Below the pieces are notes generated by a model. It saw only the letters and a list, made by a program, of their open reading frames with translations, was not told the origin of the DNA and made no database searches. Below are positions 47,613 to 61,481 of a DNA stretch of 64,000 nt, piece after piece. Every line of letters begins with the position of its first letter. Within the stretch, counting starts at the first letter, position 1. The position numbers were made by a program, and so were the translations under genes. Source of the DNA: Psilocybe azurescens (lineage: Eukaryota > Basidiomycota > Agaricomycetes > Agaricales > Agrocybaceae); NCBI GenBank assembly GCA_023853785.1, contig JAJIRX010000648.1:744001-808000 (forward strand), read 5' to 3'.

Positions 47613-47970
47613 CGTGACATCGGAATCAGTGTTCAAGGGAGTGAATGTTCGGCTTTACCCGTCCGCCGTTCCTTTCGACTTACATAACGAGACTCGATAA
47701 CTCGAGGCTTGCTGAGTTCAGAAAGAACAGATATATCGGATAAACACAATTTCATTTTCAAAAATGGGGCCCAGCGCTTAAAAAGTAAAAATACAGTAGA
47801 ATGATCCGCAGGTATAATATACCAGATAACAATGTAATAATGTAACGAGAGTGAGAGCCGTTCATGCCAGTCTACAGTGTTGGAAAAGAAAAGAAAGAAA
47901 CGATATCTATGCCGAAGGGTACCCAATCCAAGCCCAGGAAAACAAGGAAAAAAGAGATCGAGCCATGGCT
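47613..47970. other. Intergenic
   Basis: Upstream of the five-cluster gene and 3' flank of the GH16 gene. No other coding signal was found. Confidence 0.5.
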
Positions 47971-49230
47971 TCACAGATTGTAAACAGCGATGTAGTTGAG
48001 ACGCCACTTTGCAACTGTAGAAAGGTTTTGATCAGTTTTATTATCAAGGGCAAGCATTCTTTGGGGATCAAACTTACACTTGAAGTTGGTAGCGTTCGCG
48101 ACAGCTTCTCCGCAAGTTCCAGGACACCCCGAAGTGGGATAAGTGGCACCGGCAAAATCTCCGCAAATCGAAGTGTTGATCACCAAGTTATGCTCAAAGA
48201 AATGAGAAGCCATATCACAGGTGGCCGATGGGAAGTTGGCTGCAGGTACCCCCACGTGGATGGATTAGGATTCTTAGAGGTGATATCGGCGGGAATATTG
48301 CCGCGAGAAAAGCGCCAGATTTTGATACCTGTGTTGTCCCATAGATGAGCAAAAACGCCTCCACCGGCCACGTTGAAATTGTGACCATAAGAGTTGGGGT
48401 CGGTATCAGAGAATCCGCATCCCACATTGCTTGGTTCGACAAAACATTCCGTATGAAGGACGTTCGAGGTCACCCTGGCTCGCGCTGAACTTGGAAGGCA
48501 ACGAGCATCCCTCAGAAGTATGCAAACTCATTTGGTTCGTAGGTTGGTTGTGGACTCCCTCCAATACATCAATTTCCCCTGTGAAAATTTTAAGGATATT
48601 AAAATCATTTGATGCACGAGGAAGGCGTACCTGCAGCAGGCCAATTGGGGCCAAACGACCAATATGCAGGCCAAATGCTGCATCCGTGAGGCATGGTGAA
48701 GAAGTCTGCAATGAAAAGACCGTTGCTGTACGTCTTCTTGGAGGATATACGAACACTAGACACAAAATAAGAAACAAAAAGAAGGGGGTGACTAAATTTA
48801 GAACTCACGAATCCCGTCTACCGTTCACAGGGACCGTCGAGAAATCATCAACAGCTAAGACGGTTGAACCGTCGTCTTGAACATATGCTAGACCTTTCTT
48901 GATGGCGTTCTCTTGCGTCTGGTAGTTGACATTGCCATTAGTGGGGTCTTCTCCAGAAAAGAAATCCCAGTCACTGATTGAAAAAATTGGGTCAGTTATA
49001 ATCTCCTCACTTAAAAGCTGACTTTGTACGTACTTCAAGAACGACTGGCCCTGATAGAAATCCTTCAGCTTGTAAGACTGAGGTTGACAAGACCCAGTAT
49101 TATTGTTGCGATTTTGGAGATTGCGAGCATGCCCCACATGGCGAGATCGCAGAGAGGGTTCGTTAGACTTGCCGGCAAGTACGTTGAAAGGGAGAACAGA
49201 GAGCAGAAGGAGGAGTGACCAATTCATCAT
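47971..49230 (-). CDS. Secreted glycoside hydrolase family 16 (laminarinase-like)
   Basis: The start at 49230 gives a signal peptide (MMNWSLLLLLSVLPFNVLAG). The catalytic domain has YSNGLFIADFFTMPHGCSIW, AYWSFGPNWPAAGEIDVLEGV with the GH16 E-I-D-x-x-E pair, then GCGFSDTDPNSYGHNFN and WRFSRGNIPADI. It belongs to the fungal endo-beta-1,3(4)-glucanase group acting on cell-wall glucans. Introns follow SFLK, RRDS, PAAG and NFK; the last exon ends AKWRLNYIAVYNL. Two one-base lesions interrupt the frame: near 48478-48490 (GCSLPS… into VTSNVLHTECF) and in the C5 run 48249-48253 (STWG to PAANFP). A TTTATAAAAG element on the minus strand at about 49334-49343 is a good TATA box, some 105 bp upstream. 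Confidence 0.87.
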
Positions 49231-49849
49231 GATTGCGAGGTTAAGAGAAAGGTAAACGAGATTAAGGGCGCTAGGCCACAAATCAGTAAAGGAGGAGGAC
49301 GAAAGGGTAAGGAGAAACCATCGACTTGAGACGTCTTTTATAAATAGGGACTCCGGACAAAGCGTGAATCATGGCCGGTCACAGAGATCACCCTATTGAG
49401 ATTCGCAAAAATATAGTCAATGCGCAAGGCTCCGAGGCCACGCGCCATAACTGGAGCGATTCAGTGGCTACGGTGGGTGATTGTCTAGTAAGGCCGGGAA
49501 ATGGAGAGGCCACGGAGCTGTATCTAGGGGCAGGGCCGGCGGCACGAGCTCATGCAGTGCTCTACGATCATTAAATTTTCCCTCGAAGTCAAAGAATTCT
49601 TTTGTGTGGGCTTGGAAAGGGAGCAAACGACTTTTGTAGCAGCTGGTGGTTGTCAACGGGGGCAGCAGTCTATTTCTGGACCAGGACAATGCGAGATAAT
49701 GTCCCTAACCTTAACCCGCTTGCAGGCGCCTGGTTCCTGGACCCTGATCAAAGTTAGGCCAGGGCTTACGTACGCATTTATCAACGTCATGGCCAACTCG
49801 CAGACTGGCACAGGCAGGTATGTAGCCAGCCTTGCAACGAACCACCGAT
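49231..49849. other. Divergent upstream region, GH16 and NNR2
   Basis: A 620-bp interval between opposite starts. It contains the TATA box for the GH16 gene. No recognisable element was seen for the NNR2 side. Short open frames present are not coding. Confidence 0.5.
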
Positions 49850-51172
49850 ATGCCTGTCTCTCGTGCCATTCTCGAGCAAATCAAGAGACTTGTTCCACCT
49901 CTAGACGGCACTCTACATAAGGGCCAATCCGGTTAGTCATCTACAGGCGCATGTCGGACTTGATTGACTCGTATCCAACCTTCAGGCCGTGTTGGCGTTT
50001 TGGGGGTGCTCTAGAGTAAGCCCACCTCCATATAATGACATCACAATCTACTTCTCAAACGTGCTGATCATTAACTTCTCCTGGTAGCTACACAGGGGCC
50101 CCGTATTTTGCTGCAATTTCAGCTTTGCGATTTGTATGTACATCCATTGTACCGTTTTTTCTCAATGATCTGTTCGACTGACTACATTCCTCCAGGGTGC
50201 AGACCTATCCCATGTGATATGCTCACCTACCGCAGCTGGTGCTATCAAGTCATACTCCCCGGATCTGATTGTTCACCCAATTTTAAATGAAAATACGTGG
50301 GTTGCAACCCATCACAACGTCTGAACCCCTGGTCTTCATCGACTGCCTCTAGGTTGTCAGACAATGTCAAACCTGAACTGCAATCCATATTGTCGCGACT
50401 GCACGTTCTTATTGTGGGTCCTGGGCTGGGCAGGGAACCCTACATGCAAACGTTTGCCAAGATGGCGGTTTCAATAGCCAGAGAGCGAGGCATGTTCATC
50501 GTGCTAGATGCCGATGGTCTTTATATGATAGGGCAGGACGCGTCTATTATTCAGGGATATCGACGTGCTGTCATTACACCCAACGTAGTGGAATTCAAAC
50601 GCTTGAGTGAACAAGTGGGAATCGATCCCAGCACCCCAAACGGGAAGCGGGCGTCACTCGTTTCAAGAATGCTGGGAGGTGTGACGGTATTGCAGAAGGG
50701 AGCTCACGACATCATATCTACCGATTCTACTGGGGAAGAGGCTGATCTATCCGCGAGCCAGTTGAAGGACGCCGATGCAGAGTTCGAGCAAGCAAAGGAG
50801 ACAGTTGAGGTAGACATTCAAGGTGGCTTGAAGAGATGCGGAGGTCAAGGTGATGTGCTAAGCGGGACTGTTGGTACTTTCATGGCATGGGGAAAGTGCT
50901 ATGAAGATGGTGCATTCGGGTGCGTTTCTTGGGAAAATATCACACCCGAGTCATGGACAGCTCACCCGTTTCTATGTTCTAGTGACCACAGCTTACCTGC
51001 ATCTCGTATTCCATTACTTGCGGCCGTTGGTGGTAGTATGGTAACGCGGACAGCCAGTCGTATCGCATTCGCTAAAAATGGGAGGAGTCTCGTGACGGAA
51101 GATATGCTCCCAGAGATTGGGAACGCGTTCACACAAGTTTTCGACGAGTATAAATCAGAAGGGAAGCTATGA
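49850..51172 (+). CDS. NNR2: ATP/ADP-dependent NAD(P)HX dehydratase (YjeF C-terminal family)
   Basis: This enzyme repairs hydrated NAD(P)H with nucleotide hydrolysis. It starts [20 protein letters not shown], then [86 protein letters not shown] and the catalytic [20 protein letters not shown], all matching fungal carbohydrate-kinase-like NAD(P)HX dehydratases. Introns follow HKGQS, ALD, LRF, NENT and EDGAFG; the final exon ends [11 protein letters not shown]. One G is missing in the G5 run 50002-50006, where VGVLGGALDYTG should be continuous. No mitochondrial presequence is evident, so a cytosolic form is likely. Confidence 0.9.
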
Positions 51173-51452
51173 AAGACATCGTATTGTTGATTTGTATATG
51201 TATCTAGCACGGAATGCCGTGAACTGTAAAAAAATCCACCCCTGACGGGCGCCTGTTCGCGTAAATCGATGACCGCATCGGTCGCAAGAACAACTTGCCT
51301 GATTCAGACCCATTGACATCAATGATGAATTTAGTTCATCACTTGACTGGAACCCAGCTGGAACCTCCACAGTCTACGGCCAACTCCACATTGAAAGTTC
51401 AAACTCTGTTGCAATTGTTATACGTTTCAATCTCTCAACAAGAATTGCCATC

Positions 51453-53816
51453 ATGTCAACGACCTCGGAGCTTCCTCGTTGGAGGCGTTTATGTGACCTG
51501 AAACAGAAATCACGACATGATTCTATTCCTCGCGACTGGCTCATTGAAAATCTACCGCTTCGGGACCACCCAAATGTTCTCGACGTGCCAGCAAAATGTG
51601 GCGTGCTCACTGAGCGAGAGTTGATGATTACGGAAACGACAGATGTCCATTTGATTATCAGAAAGCTCCATAGCGCGGAATGGAGTTCCCTCGAGACGAC
51701 CACCGCGTTCTACAAGCGCTCTATTATTGCTCATCAGCTTGTTGGTGCTCTCTTCATCTTACCTAGTCTGTTGTTGCGGTTTGATGAAACCTAACCTGAT
51801 AACTGTTCAGACCAACTGTCTTACCGAGATATTCGTGGATCGTGCTTTGGACAGGGCTCAATATCTAGACGAGATACTGAAGAAAACAGGGAAACCTGTG
51901 GGGCCTCTGCATGGCCTTCCAGTGTCTTTGAAAGGTAAATGACTGAAGAACGAATAAAATAAATCTCAACTTGGTTCTCACAATTCGACCAAGATCAATT
52001 CACAATGAAAGGCCTCGAGACTGTAATGGGTATGTTTGATGTTTATCGTCAACAACAAGCGTGCACAATAATTGCATCATTTATCATATTACAGGCTACG
52101 TTTCTGGGATTGGTCAATATGCTGAGAAAGACAGCGTTATAGTCGAAATTTTGTACCAATGTGGAGCCGTTCCTTTTGTGAGAACGAATGTCCCGCAGAC
52201 TCTGATGGTATGATAATTCATTCTGTACACCCTAGATGCATCGTATTTGCTAATCATTTGCAGTGGGGCGAAACTTCAAACCATGTTTTTGGCAGGACCT
52301 TGAACCCATATAATCGCTCTCTGACTCCGGGCGGATCATCAGGCGGCGAAGGGGCTCTCCCTCGCCATGAAGGGCAGCCCTCTTGGAGTAGGAACAGATA
52401 TAGGCGGGTCAGTCGCAACCCAGCAAAACTTCACCCATAAATTGCCGTTGATTTTGATGGCATTCAAACAGTTCGCTCCGTATTCCATCTACCTTCTGCG
52501 GACTATACACACTACGACCTTCTTATGCCAGGTTACCTTATTATGGTGCCGCTAATGCATTGAATGGGCAGGAATCCATATCTTCAGTCCTTGGGCCCAT
52601 GTCGAATTCTTTATCAGGGATCAAGAACTTCATGACGGCCGTCATTGGAGCCAGGCCTTGGAATCTCGATCCCGTTACGATCAGGAAGCCATGGGACGAA
52701 GAAGAATGGAACTTGAGCGAGCACGGAGGTGTCGACGCACAGCTATGTTTCGCGATAATGTGGGATAACGGCGTCGTCAAACCACACCCACCGTTGATCA
52801 GAGCCATGCAAATGACCAAGGATGCCCTCGAAAAAGCGGGCCATCGTGGTAAGTATTTTGTCAACCGAGATCAACCCGTACCATACTGAATCGTCCTAAA
52901 TAATAGTTATCGACTGGGAATGTCATCGACACATTGAAATTTATAAAAATGCTGTGCGTATGGCGCTAGATTTCTTTGCCTTGACACCGACAGTTTTTGT
53001 CTAATACATTCTGTAAATTTTAAGGAAACAATTTTCGTCGCAGATGGATACCACGACTACATGACAGAATGTGCAAAGTCTGGCGAACCTCTTATCCGGA
53101 CGATGGTACCTTCTGAAGAGGAAGAAGCAGCAGAGGGATACGAATTCGAACCGCCATATCCATTCGTCAAAGCTCTCGTCGGAGATCCACCAGAACACGT
53201 GAAAGCGTATGATGTGCGTAGGACAGCCTTGATAGACCTCACCGTACAATCTCTCTCTCATACCAATACCTTATACAGCTGTGGAGACTTCACGATGAGA
53301 AGCGCGAGTTGCGAAAATCCCATTTGGACCACTGGCAAAGCACGGTTAGCCGCACGGGCACAGGACGGCCTGTCGATGCTATTATATCTCCTGCTGTGGC
53401 ATACACTGCGGTTCCTCATGGGCTCAATACGTATTTACATTTCACATCCCGGTGTTGATTGAAACTGAATTACCTTTTTAGGGATTCGTTCTATACCACG
53501 CTGTGCAATGCCATGGATTACACTACATCAGTGTTTCCTGTGACCTACGTTGATCGGGAATTGGACATACCCCAAGAACCTCACAATTTTTACAACCACG
53601 AAGACGAAGCCATTTACAAATTATGTGCGCCCCGTTTCTAGAATCAGGCTTGTTGTTGAAATTGATTTTCTTTTGCAATTAGACCGAACTGATCTATTTA
53701 ACGGATGCCCCGTTGGTCTTCAGCTTATTGGAAAGACTCTGGAGGAAGAAGCCGTATTAAGAATGACCACCATTGTCGATGATGCCTTGAGGCAATCGAC
53801 CACGGGCAAGACATGA
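51453..53816 (+). CDS. Amidase signature family enzyme (fungal acetamidase-like)
   Basis: Amidase-signature hydrolases cleave carboxamides with a Ser-cisSer-Lys triad. Visible parts: PLHGLPVSLK with the catalytic Lys just before DQF; GETSNHVFGRTLNPYN; TPGGSSGGEGAL with the cis-Ser; GVGTDIGGS with the Ser nucleophile; PYYGAANALNGQESISSVLG; and a late PVGLQLIGKTLEEEAVL. The N-terminus MSTTSELPRWRRLC is preceded by no signal peptide, so the enzyme is likely cytosolic. The frame is broken at the CCC run 52359-52361 (one extra C) and again around 52395-52510, where a poor intron or indel lies before LRIPSTFCGLYTLRPSYARL. Six or more further introns are canonical. Family is certain; substrate is not. 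Confidence 0.87.
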
Positions 53817-53989
53817 AGTTCTTGTCGATGCTCAAAATCGAACGGGTAGATAAATGCGTTTCCATTAAAAGAGGCACTCTATATCCCATCCGATGTTAAA
53901 TCACACAACCCTTTCTTTCTCAATCTAAGAAATATATTAGTACACTATTCTTCTTCTGATTTCCAGATGTCTTCCGCGACGTTATGAAT

Positions 53990-56000
<2,011 letters not shown>

Positions 56001-57276
56001 TCTAACAATGGTGATGGTAGTTGAGGGAGAAAGTGGAAAAACTTTTGAAGCTCAGGTCCCCTGTATCGATGTCCAATTTATGATGTCAGATCTGGTCATG
56101 TGATCGTTCCTCATTCGAGGTCTTCCCTTCAAGTTCACTTTCAACTTCCTTTGAGGCTGTCGGGTTTGCCAATCGCAATAACTTTCTATAGGTGATTGCC
56201 TGGTTCTTCTTCTATATCTAACTAAAAAGAACTTTTACTGTCCAAAGATATCGAGATTCAATTTTTCAATACTGGCGATCGATGGCTTGCTCCTGAACAC
56301 ACGTTTGTCCACTACTAGAACGTTTGAAATACGGGGGTTTAGAACTTCATCGAGGATTGGAATACCAGATGCAGAGCTATTTGAATTCTTTAACCTCGGC
56401 TGCCATAATTACTCCCAAGTAATAAAACCTCGGTCAAACTATGGAGTCCTCTCGGTGAGAATTGACTTGAAGAATTGGACGACGTCGGACGTCGACAGTG
56501 GTGACTTTGCTCTTAGAGCCGAACAATAAAGACTATCCAATGGCTTCCCTATTGCTGCTGATGCTACTCAGCCTTTGCCATTGCACTTGGAAGAGCATAT
56601 CCGGACTCGACGAGCCCAGGTCTAGGGTAATCCGTGGGGCATCATGCCTTGTGCGTGTCGATATCCATCATCACAGTAGCGGTTTGCAGGCCAATGCCAA
56701 CCAGCTTTGAATACCTTCCCTCATTCTTCAGCTCGGAAAATGATACTGCGCGACAAGGTTTTCATCAAGGCGTCCAACATGATTCCCGGTTCGGTAGTTT
56801 TTTCCGCATTTCGTAGTTTACAGTGCGCCAACCGTCGATAGAGAAGAGCATCCTGCTGCGGTGGAGATACTCTAGCGCTCAGATCAACAATCTTCGTACA
56901 TGCATCGAGAGGAATCAGCATCGAGAGGAATCAGCATCGAGAGGAATCAGCATCGAGAGGAATCAACATCGGTACTGAAGAACATGCGATGTTGGTGCCG
57001 AAAACGACATGGATGGGTGCTTTCAGTGGCACGTTGCCCGTGGCTGGACGCAGTCGAAAGTAAGTAGCCGATTGCTCCATATGCAGACGAATATCTTCGG
57101 CTTCGCACAGATTGGTAAGTAAACATGACATCAATGAGATTAGGCACAGCCCCAATCATCATGAATTTTGTTCCCTCGGTTGTAAGACATCATTAGCATT
57201 AATAACTGTCTTCGTATATATAGGCTTGTGAACACGCAATCATTTTCTAATTCCCCTACCTCTTCAGTTTTCAAGC
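56001..57276. other. Intergenic with a short tandem repeat
   Basis: Divergent upstream region of phosphoglucomutase and the DUF676 lipase. A 16-bp repeat lies at 56902-56965. The open frames present have no recognisable motif and were not called. Confidence 0.5.
56902..56965 (+). repeat. 16-bp tandem repeat, four copies
   Basis: The unit GCATCGAGAGGAATCA occurs four times in succession without mismatches. It is non-coding and lies about 310 bp upstream of the DUF676 gene start. Array length could differ between strains. Confidence 0.8.
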
Positions 57277-58861
57277 ATGGCTTCTATTCACCTTCTTGTT
57301 CTCATTCACGGAATGTGGGGAAACCCCAAGCATCTTGCCGAGGCTGCTCGAGTTGCTCGTGAGACCCACTCCAGCCCAAGTTCGGATGGCATAAAGCTCC
57401 ATCTCCTAGTGGCAGAAGCTGTCAGCGAGGATTCTACATACGATGGGGTTGACTGGGGTGGCGAACGCATCGCTAAAGAGGTGCGTACATTCGAATCATG
57501 GCCGTTCTCACAGGCATTAACATTATTATCCCTAGGTCACAGAAACAGCTGCTGAGCTCGAGAGTAAAGGCGACCATGTCGTTCGCTTTTCGATTACAGG
57601 TTACAGCCTCGGTGGTCTCATTGCACGATACTGCATTGGGTGAGCTCCCTTGTGCATTCTTTGGGTTTACCTATTCTCATATGCGATGAAGAGTGTTACA
57701 CCAACAATCTTTCTTCGAAAAGGTCGAACCTGTGAACTTCAACACAATTGCTACTCCTCACTGTGGCCTACCAAGATACCCGTCTATTTTCTCTTCAATA
57801 GCGCAAACACTTGGACCAAGAATGCTCTCTCGAACAGGCGAACAGTTTTATTGTGCCGATAAATGGTCACCAAAAGGACGACCACTATTGATTGTAATGG
57901 CGGACCCAAGTAAGTATATGTCAGTTGTATTCTCGGTGTATCACTGATTTATTTTCCATTTAGATCGAATATTTTATCAGGCCCTTGCAAAATTCCAGCA
58001 TATTCGAATCTATGCCAATGCGTACGTTCATCTCGTTTTGAATGTAAACAAGTTAACTGACAGCCTCTCAGCATCAATGACTTGACGGTGCCCTATGTTA
58101 CAGCCGCGATTGAGACTTCAGATCCCTTTGCTGACATGGACTCGAATGGCATTGATATGTACGCCTTATCCTTGAAACCCATCCCAACCTTCCGCTTATA
58201 ATAGCTCGTTTATGCAGAGAATTCGATGAAAAGTATTCTTGCTTTGTCCGAAAATACACACTCCCTGATACACCTCCTCCAAAACCCGAGACAAGTTGGT
58301 TCCGAAGGTCTTCAAAACCTTCCCCACCACTTCTTCCACCCTTTCTCCAATTCCGTTTCCCCCTTAATTTGGTAAGCGCTATCAATCGTCTGTACGGTTC
58401 CAACTGATATTCCCCGACAGATGTTTTACGCCCTATTGCCTGTCATCATTCCTACGATCATCTCCATGGTATTTGTTCGTTTCGCTCTCGCGAGTCGGTC
58501 GTCGCGCGCGCGAATAAGGACTCTTGAAAAAGAGGCACAGAAAGGGAATCGGCAAGCGCTCATTGATTTAGTTGCTGAAATAGAAAAAGAAATGGAGGAG
58601 GCCGTCGTTGAACTCATTGACAACCCGGATCCCACTCCTATTTATCAGCCCAAAGTGTCGAAAGAGCATCCTATCATCACTCCGAACCACAAAAAGATCG
58701 CCCAATGGCTCAATACCCTGCCTCTTCAGAGGGAACTGGTTTACTTCCCTGCGGTCCGAAATTCCCATGCCATGATTGTAGCTCGCGATGTCCAACGATT
58801 TGAGGCCCATCGTGCTGGGGAAGCCGTCCTGAGACACTGGGCTACGTCCTTTATTCTTTAG
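57277..58861 (+). CDS. DUF676 (Rog1-like) serine lipase/esterase
   Basis: An alpha/beta-hydrolase of the family containing yeast Rog1 and Yor059c lipases. Motifs: IHLLVLIHGMWGNPKHL (oxyanion strand and HGMWG), YDGVDWGGERI, ITGYSLGGLIARYCIG (nucleophile elbow G-x-S-x-G), FNTIATPHCGLP and an acid/His region with NAINDLTVPY. A C-terminal hydrophobic helix (MFYALLPVIIPTIISMVFV) suggests membrane attachment. Introns at about 57481-57537, 57642-57690, 57911-57962, 58022-58071, 58160-58219 and 58374-58421 are canonical. The frame is intact. The substrate is likely monoacylglycerol or lysophospholipid, by family only. Confidence 0.85.
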
Positions 58862-59245
58862 GTCTCATCACCGTCATTATAATTCATTTACTCAAGATGG
58901 TTACGTGCTATGTTAATACCCCATTTATAATAGATCTTCATAGTACGTGGAGAATCGGTATCCATTATGTATCTCATATAGACTAGACTTCTTCTAGCAA
59001 TATACCCATGGATTCGTGTAGTATTGGAACCACTTAATTGTTAGGAAGCTGTTAACCATGAAACTCGTGGCCTGAGATTCACGCAAGGGACGTAAGCTAA
59101 TCATTCTTTTCAAGAATAGGTCAAGAATAGGCCTTTTGTGGGTGTCAGGGTCATGTGATTTGACGGCAACTGATAACAAAAGAGACGCGACGCGAACGCC
59201 GAAACACATTATTGAACAAAGTTTCCTTTCAATTGAACCCTTCAA
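58862..59245. other. Intergenic
   Basis: 3' flank of the DUF676 gene. No coding signal. Confidence 0.55.
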
Positions 59246-59443
59246 TTACCCTTTGCGGAGTATTTCCACGACTTCCCTGACAGGTGCAGCATGCTCTCTC
59301 ATAAACTGGACTGCCCTATTCCATGGCAGAACAGTTTCTAACCATTCTCCCCCTTCTTCTGTGAAGTTGGGTCTCTCGGGTTTTCGGCGTCTTTCATATA
59401 CCCCATAGATTTCTAGACTAATTCTTGCTCTAATACTGGCCAA
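59246..59443 (-). CDS. Unidentified conserved-looking fragment
   Basis: An open minus-strand frame, possibly continuing upstream to about 59478 (GDLNQIARHLASIRARISLE). It reads EIYGVYERRRKPERPNFTEE, WLETVLPWNRAVQFMREHAAP and ends EVVEILRKG. The balanced composition and compact helices look like real protein rather than noise. No ATG lies in frame at a good place, so it may be the last exon of a short gene whose first exon is hidden in the 50 bp shared with the next gene, or a pseudogene remnant. Family not recognised. Confidence 0.35.
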   Translation of the reverse strand: MASIRARISLEIYGVYERRRKPERPNFTEEGGEWLETVLPWNRAVQFMREHAAPVREVVEILRKG

Positions 59444-59493
59444 GTGCCTTGCTATTTGATTCAGATCACCTAATTATCGACTCAGACAAAGTT

Positions 59494-61481
59494 ATGGCCC
59501 GTAAATCAAAGGCAAATCTCAAACGCGCTGCAAGCGCGGCCAGGACCGACGCACAGCTCGATCCACGTCAATTCGACTTGGCGAAAAAACCTATCATTAA
59601 CGAGAGTGCGTATTCATCTGATGTCTTTTCTCAACGGTATATTCAGACAAATGGGATCCAGGAGTTTCGACAGCAATCACGAATCTCGTTATGACCACTG
59701 GAGCACAAGCCGCTATCATCAAGGCATCAGAAATCATTTTGGAAGGTACACAGGTGTTTCTTGGTTAGTTTGAGCTCGTTCATTGACATCAAAATCTTTG
59801 TCTAGTCCACATCGATGCTGGCTTAAACGGAGAGACGCTTGGCCCTCGGACTAATCAGATGATACACCTTCAACTATCAAGACTGGTAAGTCTACGTTTG
59901 GCTGTAGTCTGCAACGACTGCTCATCGGATGTCACTTCCCTATGGTGATCTACAGGGCGCAAATGGTTATATCCGATTCCTTGATTTTGACTTGGAAAAG
60001 TTTGCAATAACCGACGAATTTAAATCGTTGTATGTATTGTTTCCTTTTATTCCATGTTTATATCTTATATCCATCTTCTCCTAGGATCCAACAATTGGCG
60101 GACATGCATAAGGAACACCGACCAACGATACAATTACTCGACCCGCTTGGCAAACACCGAGTAAAGTGTGCCTTTTTCCGCGCAAAGTTTCAAAGAAACT
60201 TCAAAAGACAAGCAACTCGCCGTGAGGTATGGACTGATCCATTTCCATAGCATAGAACTTTTTACCTACTGTTCTTGGTCTTAAGCTGGATTTGGAAAAC
60301 CGTCGACTCCTTTTCGAAGCCGAGAAGCACTCACGGGTGTGCCCATTGTTGAACATACGAGCCCCTAGCGTGGCCTCACAGTTCACGGAGCTCATAGATT
60401 CAGCAGAAGATACCGCAAGGAATCCTGCTTCAGGGAGTAGGTCCGTAAGCATGCCGATGGAATCCAACTCAGACACCATGTAGTGAGTACAAGTTTTTAC
60501 TGTCCATTTATATCCAGTTAACGCTTTAAGTTTCAGCATGGACGACGTTCTAATGGCCGAAGGGTCCAGGCCGACGACCTCAATGTATAGCATTTGATTT
60601 CGTTTAACAATAACTATGCTGACCCGGCCTATTTTCTTCTTAGACTTCGCACTCCTGTTCGTTCGGGAACACTTAACAATCCAGAGGCATATCCAAGCCC
60701 GGAATCGGCGGCCAGGCAGGTCTCAGCGGTACCATCGACGTCGTATCTCACTCCCAGTCGAAGCCGCTCGCCTACAGCTTCGGGACTTTCTGAAGATCTT
60801 TCAGGCTCGGATGACGAGGAGGAAATAGAGGTGTCTCTTGAATTGCAGGGGACGGGCGTGTTGTTTGCCCCTGTTCGTCTGGTTATTTCTATGACTTCTG
60901 ATTTATGCTGATTTTTCCTTGTCTGAAGGATATGTCTGTAGCTCCTGCGGTACCTACATTCCAGGCTGATCTAAACACTGAGGGCTCAATGGAGGCCCTG
61001 AAGAGAGAGGTATCACGCCACGTCTTTTATTCACAAACATAATTGGATTCCATTTTCTTAGATCCGAAAGCTCGAGAAGGCTGTTGAAGAACAGCGCAAA
61101 AACGAGCAGTCTAAAATGCGATTACGCAGAAAGTCCTGGAGATTTTCACAAAACCGACAAAACCTGCAACGTCGGAAATGGTGGAAGGCTCTCAAAGAGT
61201 TTCGTCAGAAGTTCGAGCGTGAAAAGACGGACATTGAAGGTCGCATTCGTGATTTGCAAAACCGTCACAACGCGGAACTACAAGACATGCAGGACCACCA
61301 TGGACTTTACCTGGAAGAATTGCGCCTTCGTCATGAAGCAGAGAAGCGAGAGTGGCAAGACCATTTGAAACAGGTGGAGCAAGAGGGAAAAAACTATGCT
61401 GCGTTTATGCAAAGATTTCTTCAGCAGGGTTTTCAGGAAGGTATGGCTGCATCGCAGGCTTTCCTGTCAACATGCTCCTAA
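59494..61481 (+). CDS. Hypothetical coiled-coil protein
   Basis: Not recognised. Start at 59494 (MARKSKANLKRAASAARTDA). Successive exons read VSTAITNLVMTTGAQAA, VHIDAGLNGETLGPRTNQM, GANGYIRFLDFDLEKFAITD, QLADMHKEHRPTIQLLD and ENRRLLFEAEKHSRVCPLL, then a Ser/Pro-rich low-complexity part (SRSRSPTASGLSEDLSGSDD). The last exons form a long basic coiled coil (KWWKALKEFRQKFEREKTDI, LRLRHEAEKREWQDHLKQ) and end QAFLSTCS. Splice phases agree through at least eight introns, so the gene is real. The coiled-coil end and basic start suggest a scaffold or chromatin-associated role, but that is a guess. Confidence 0.7.
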
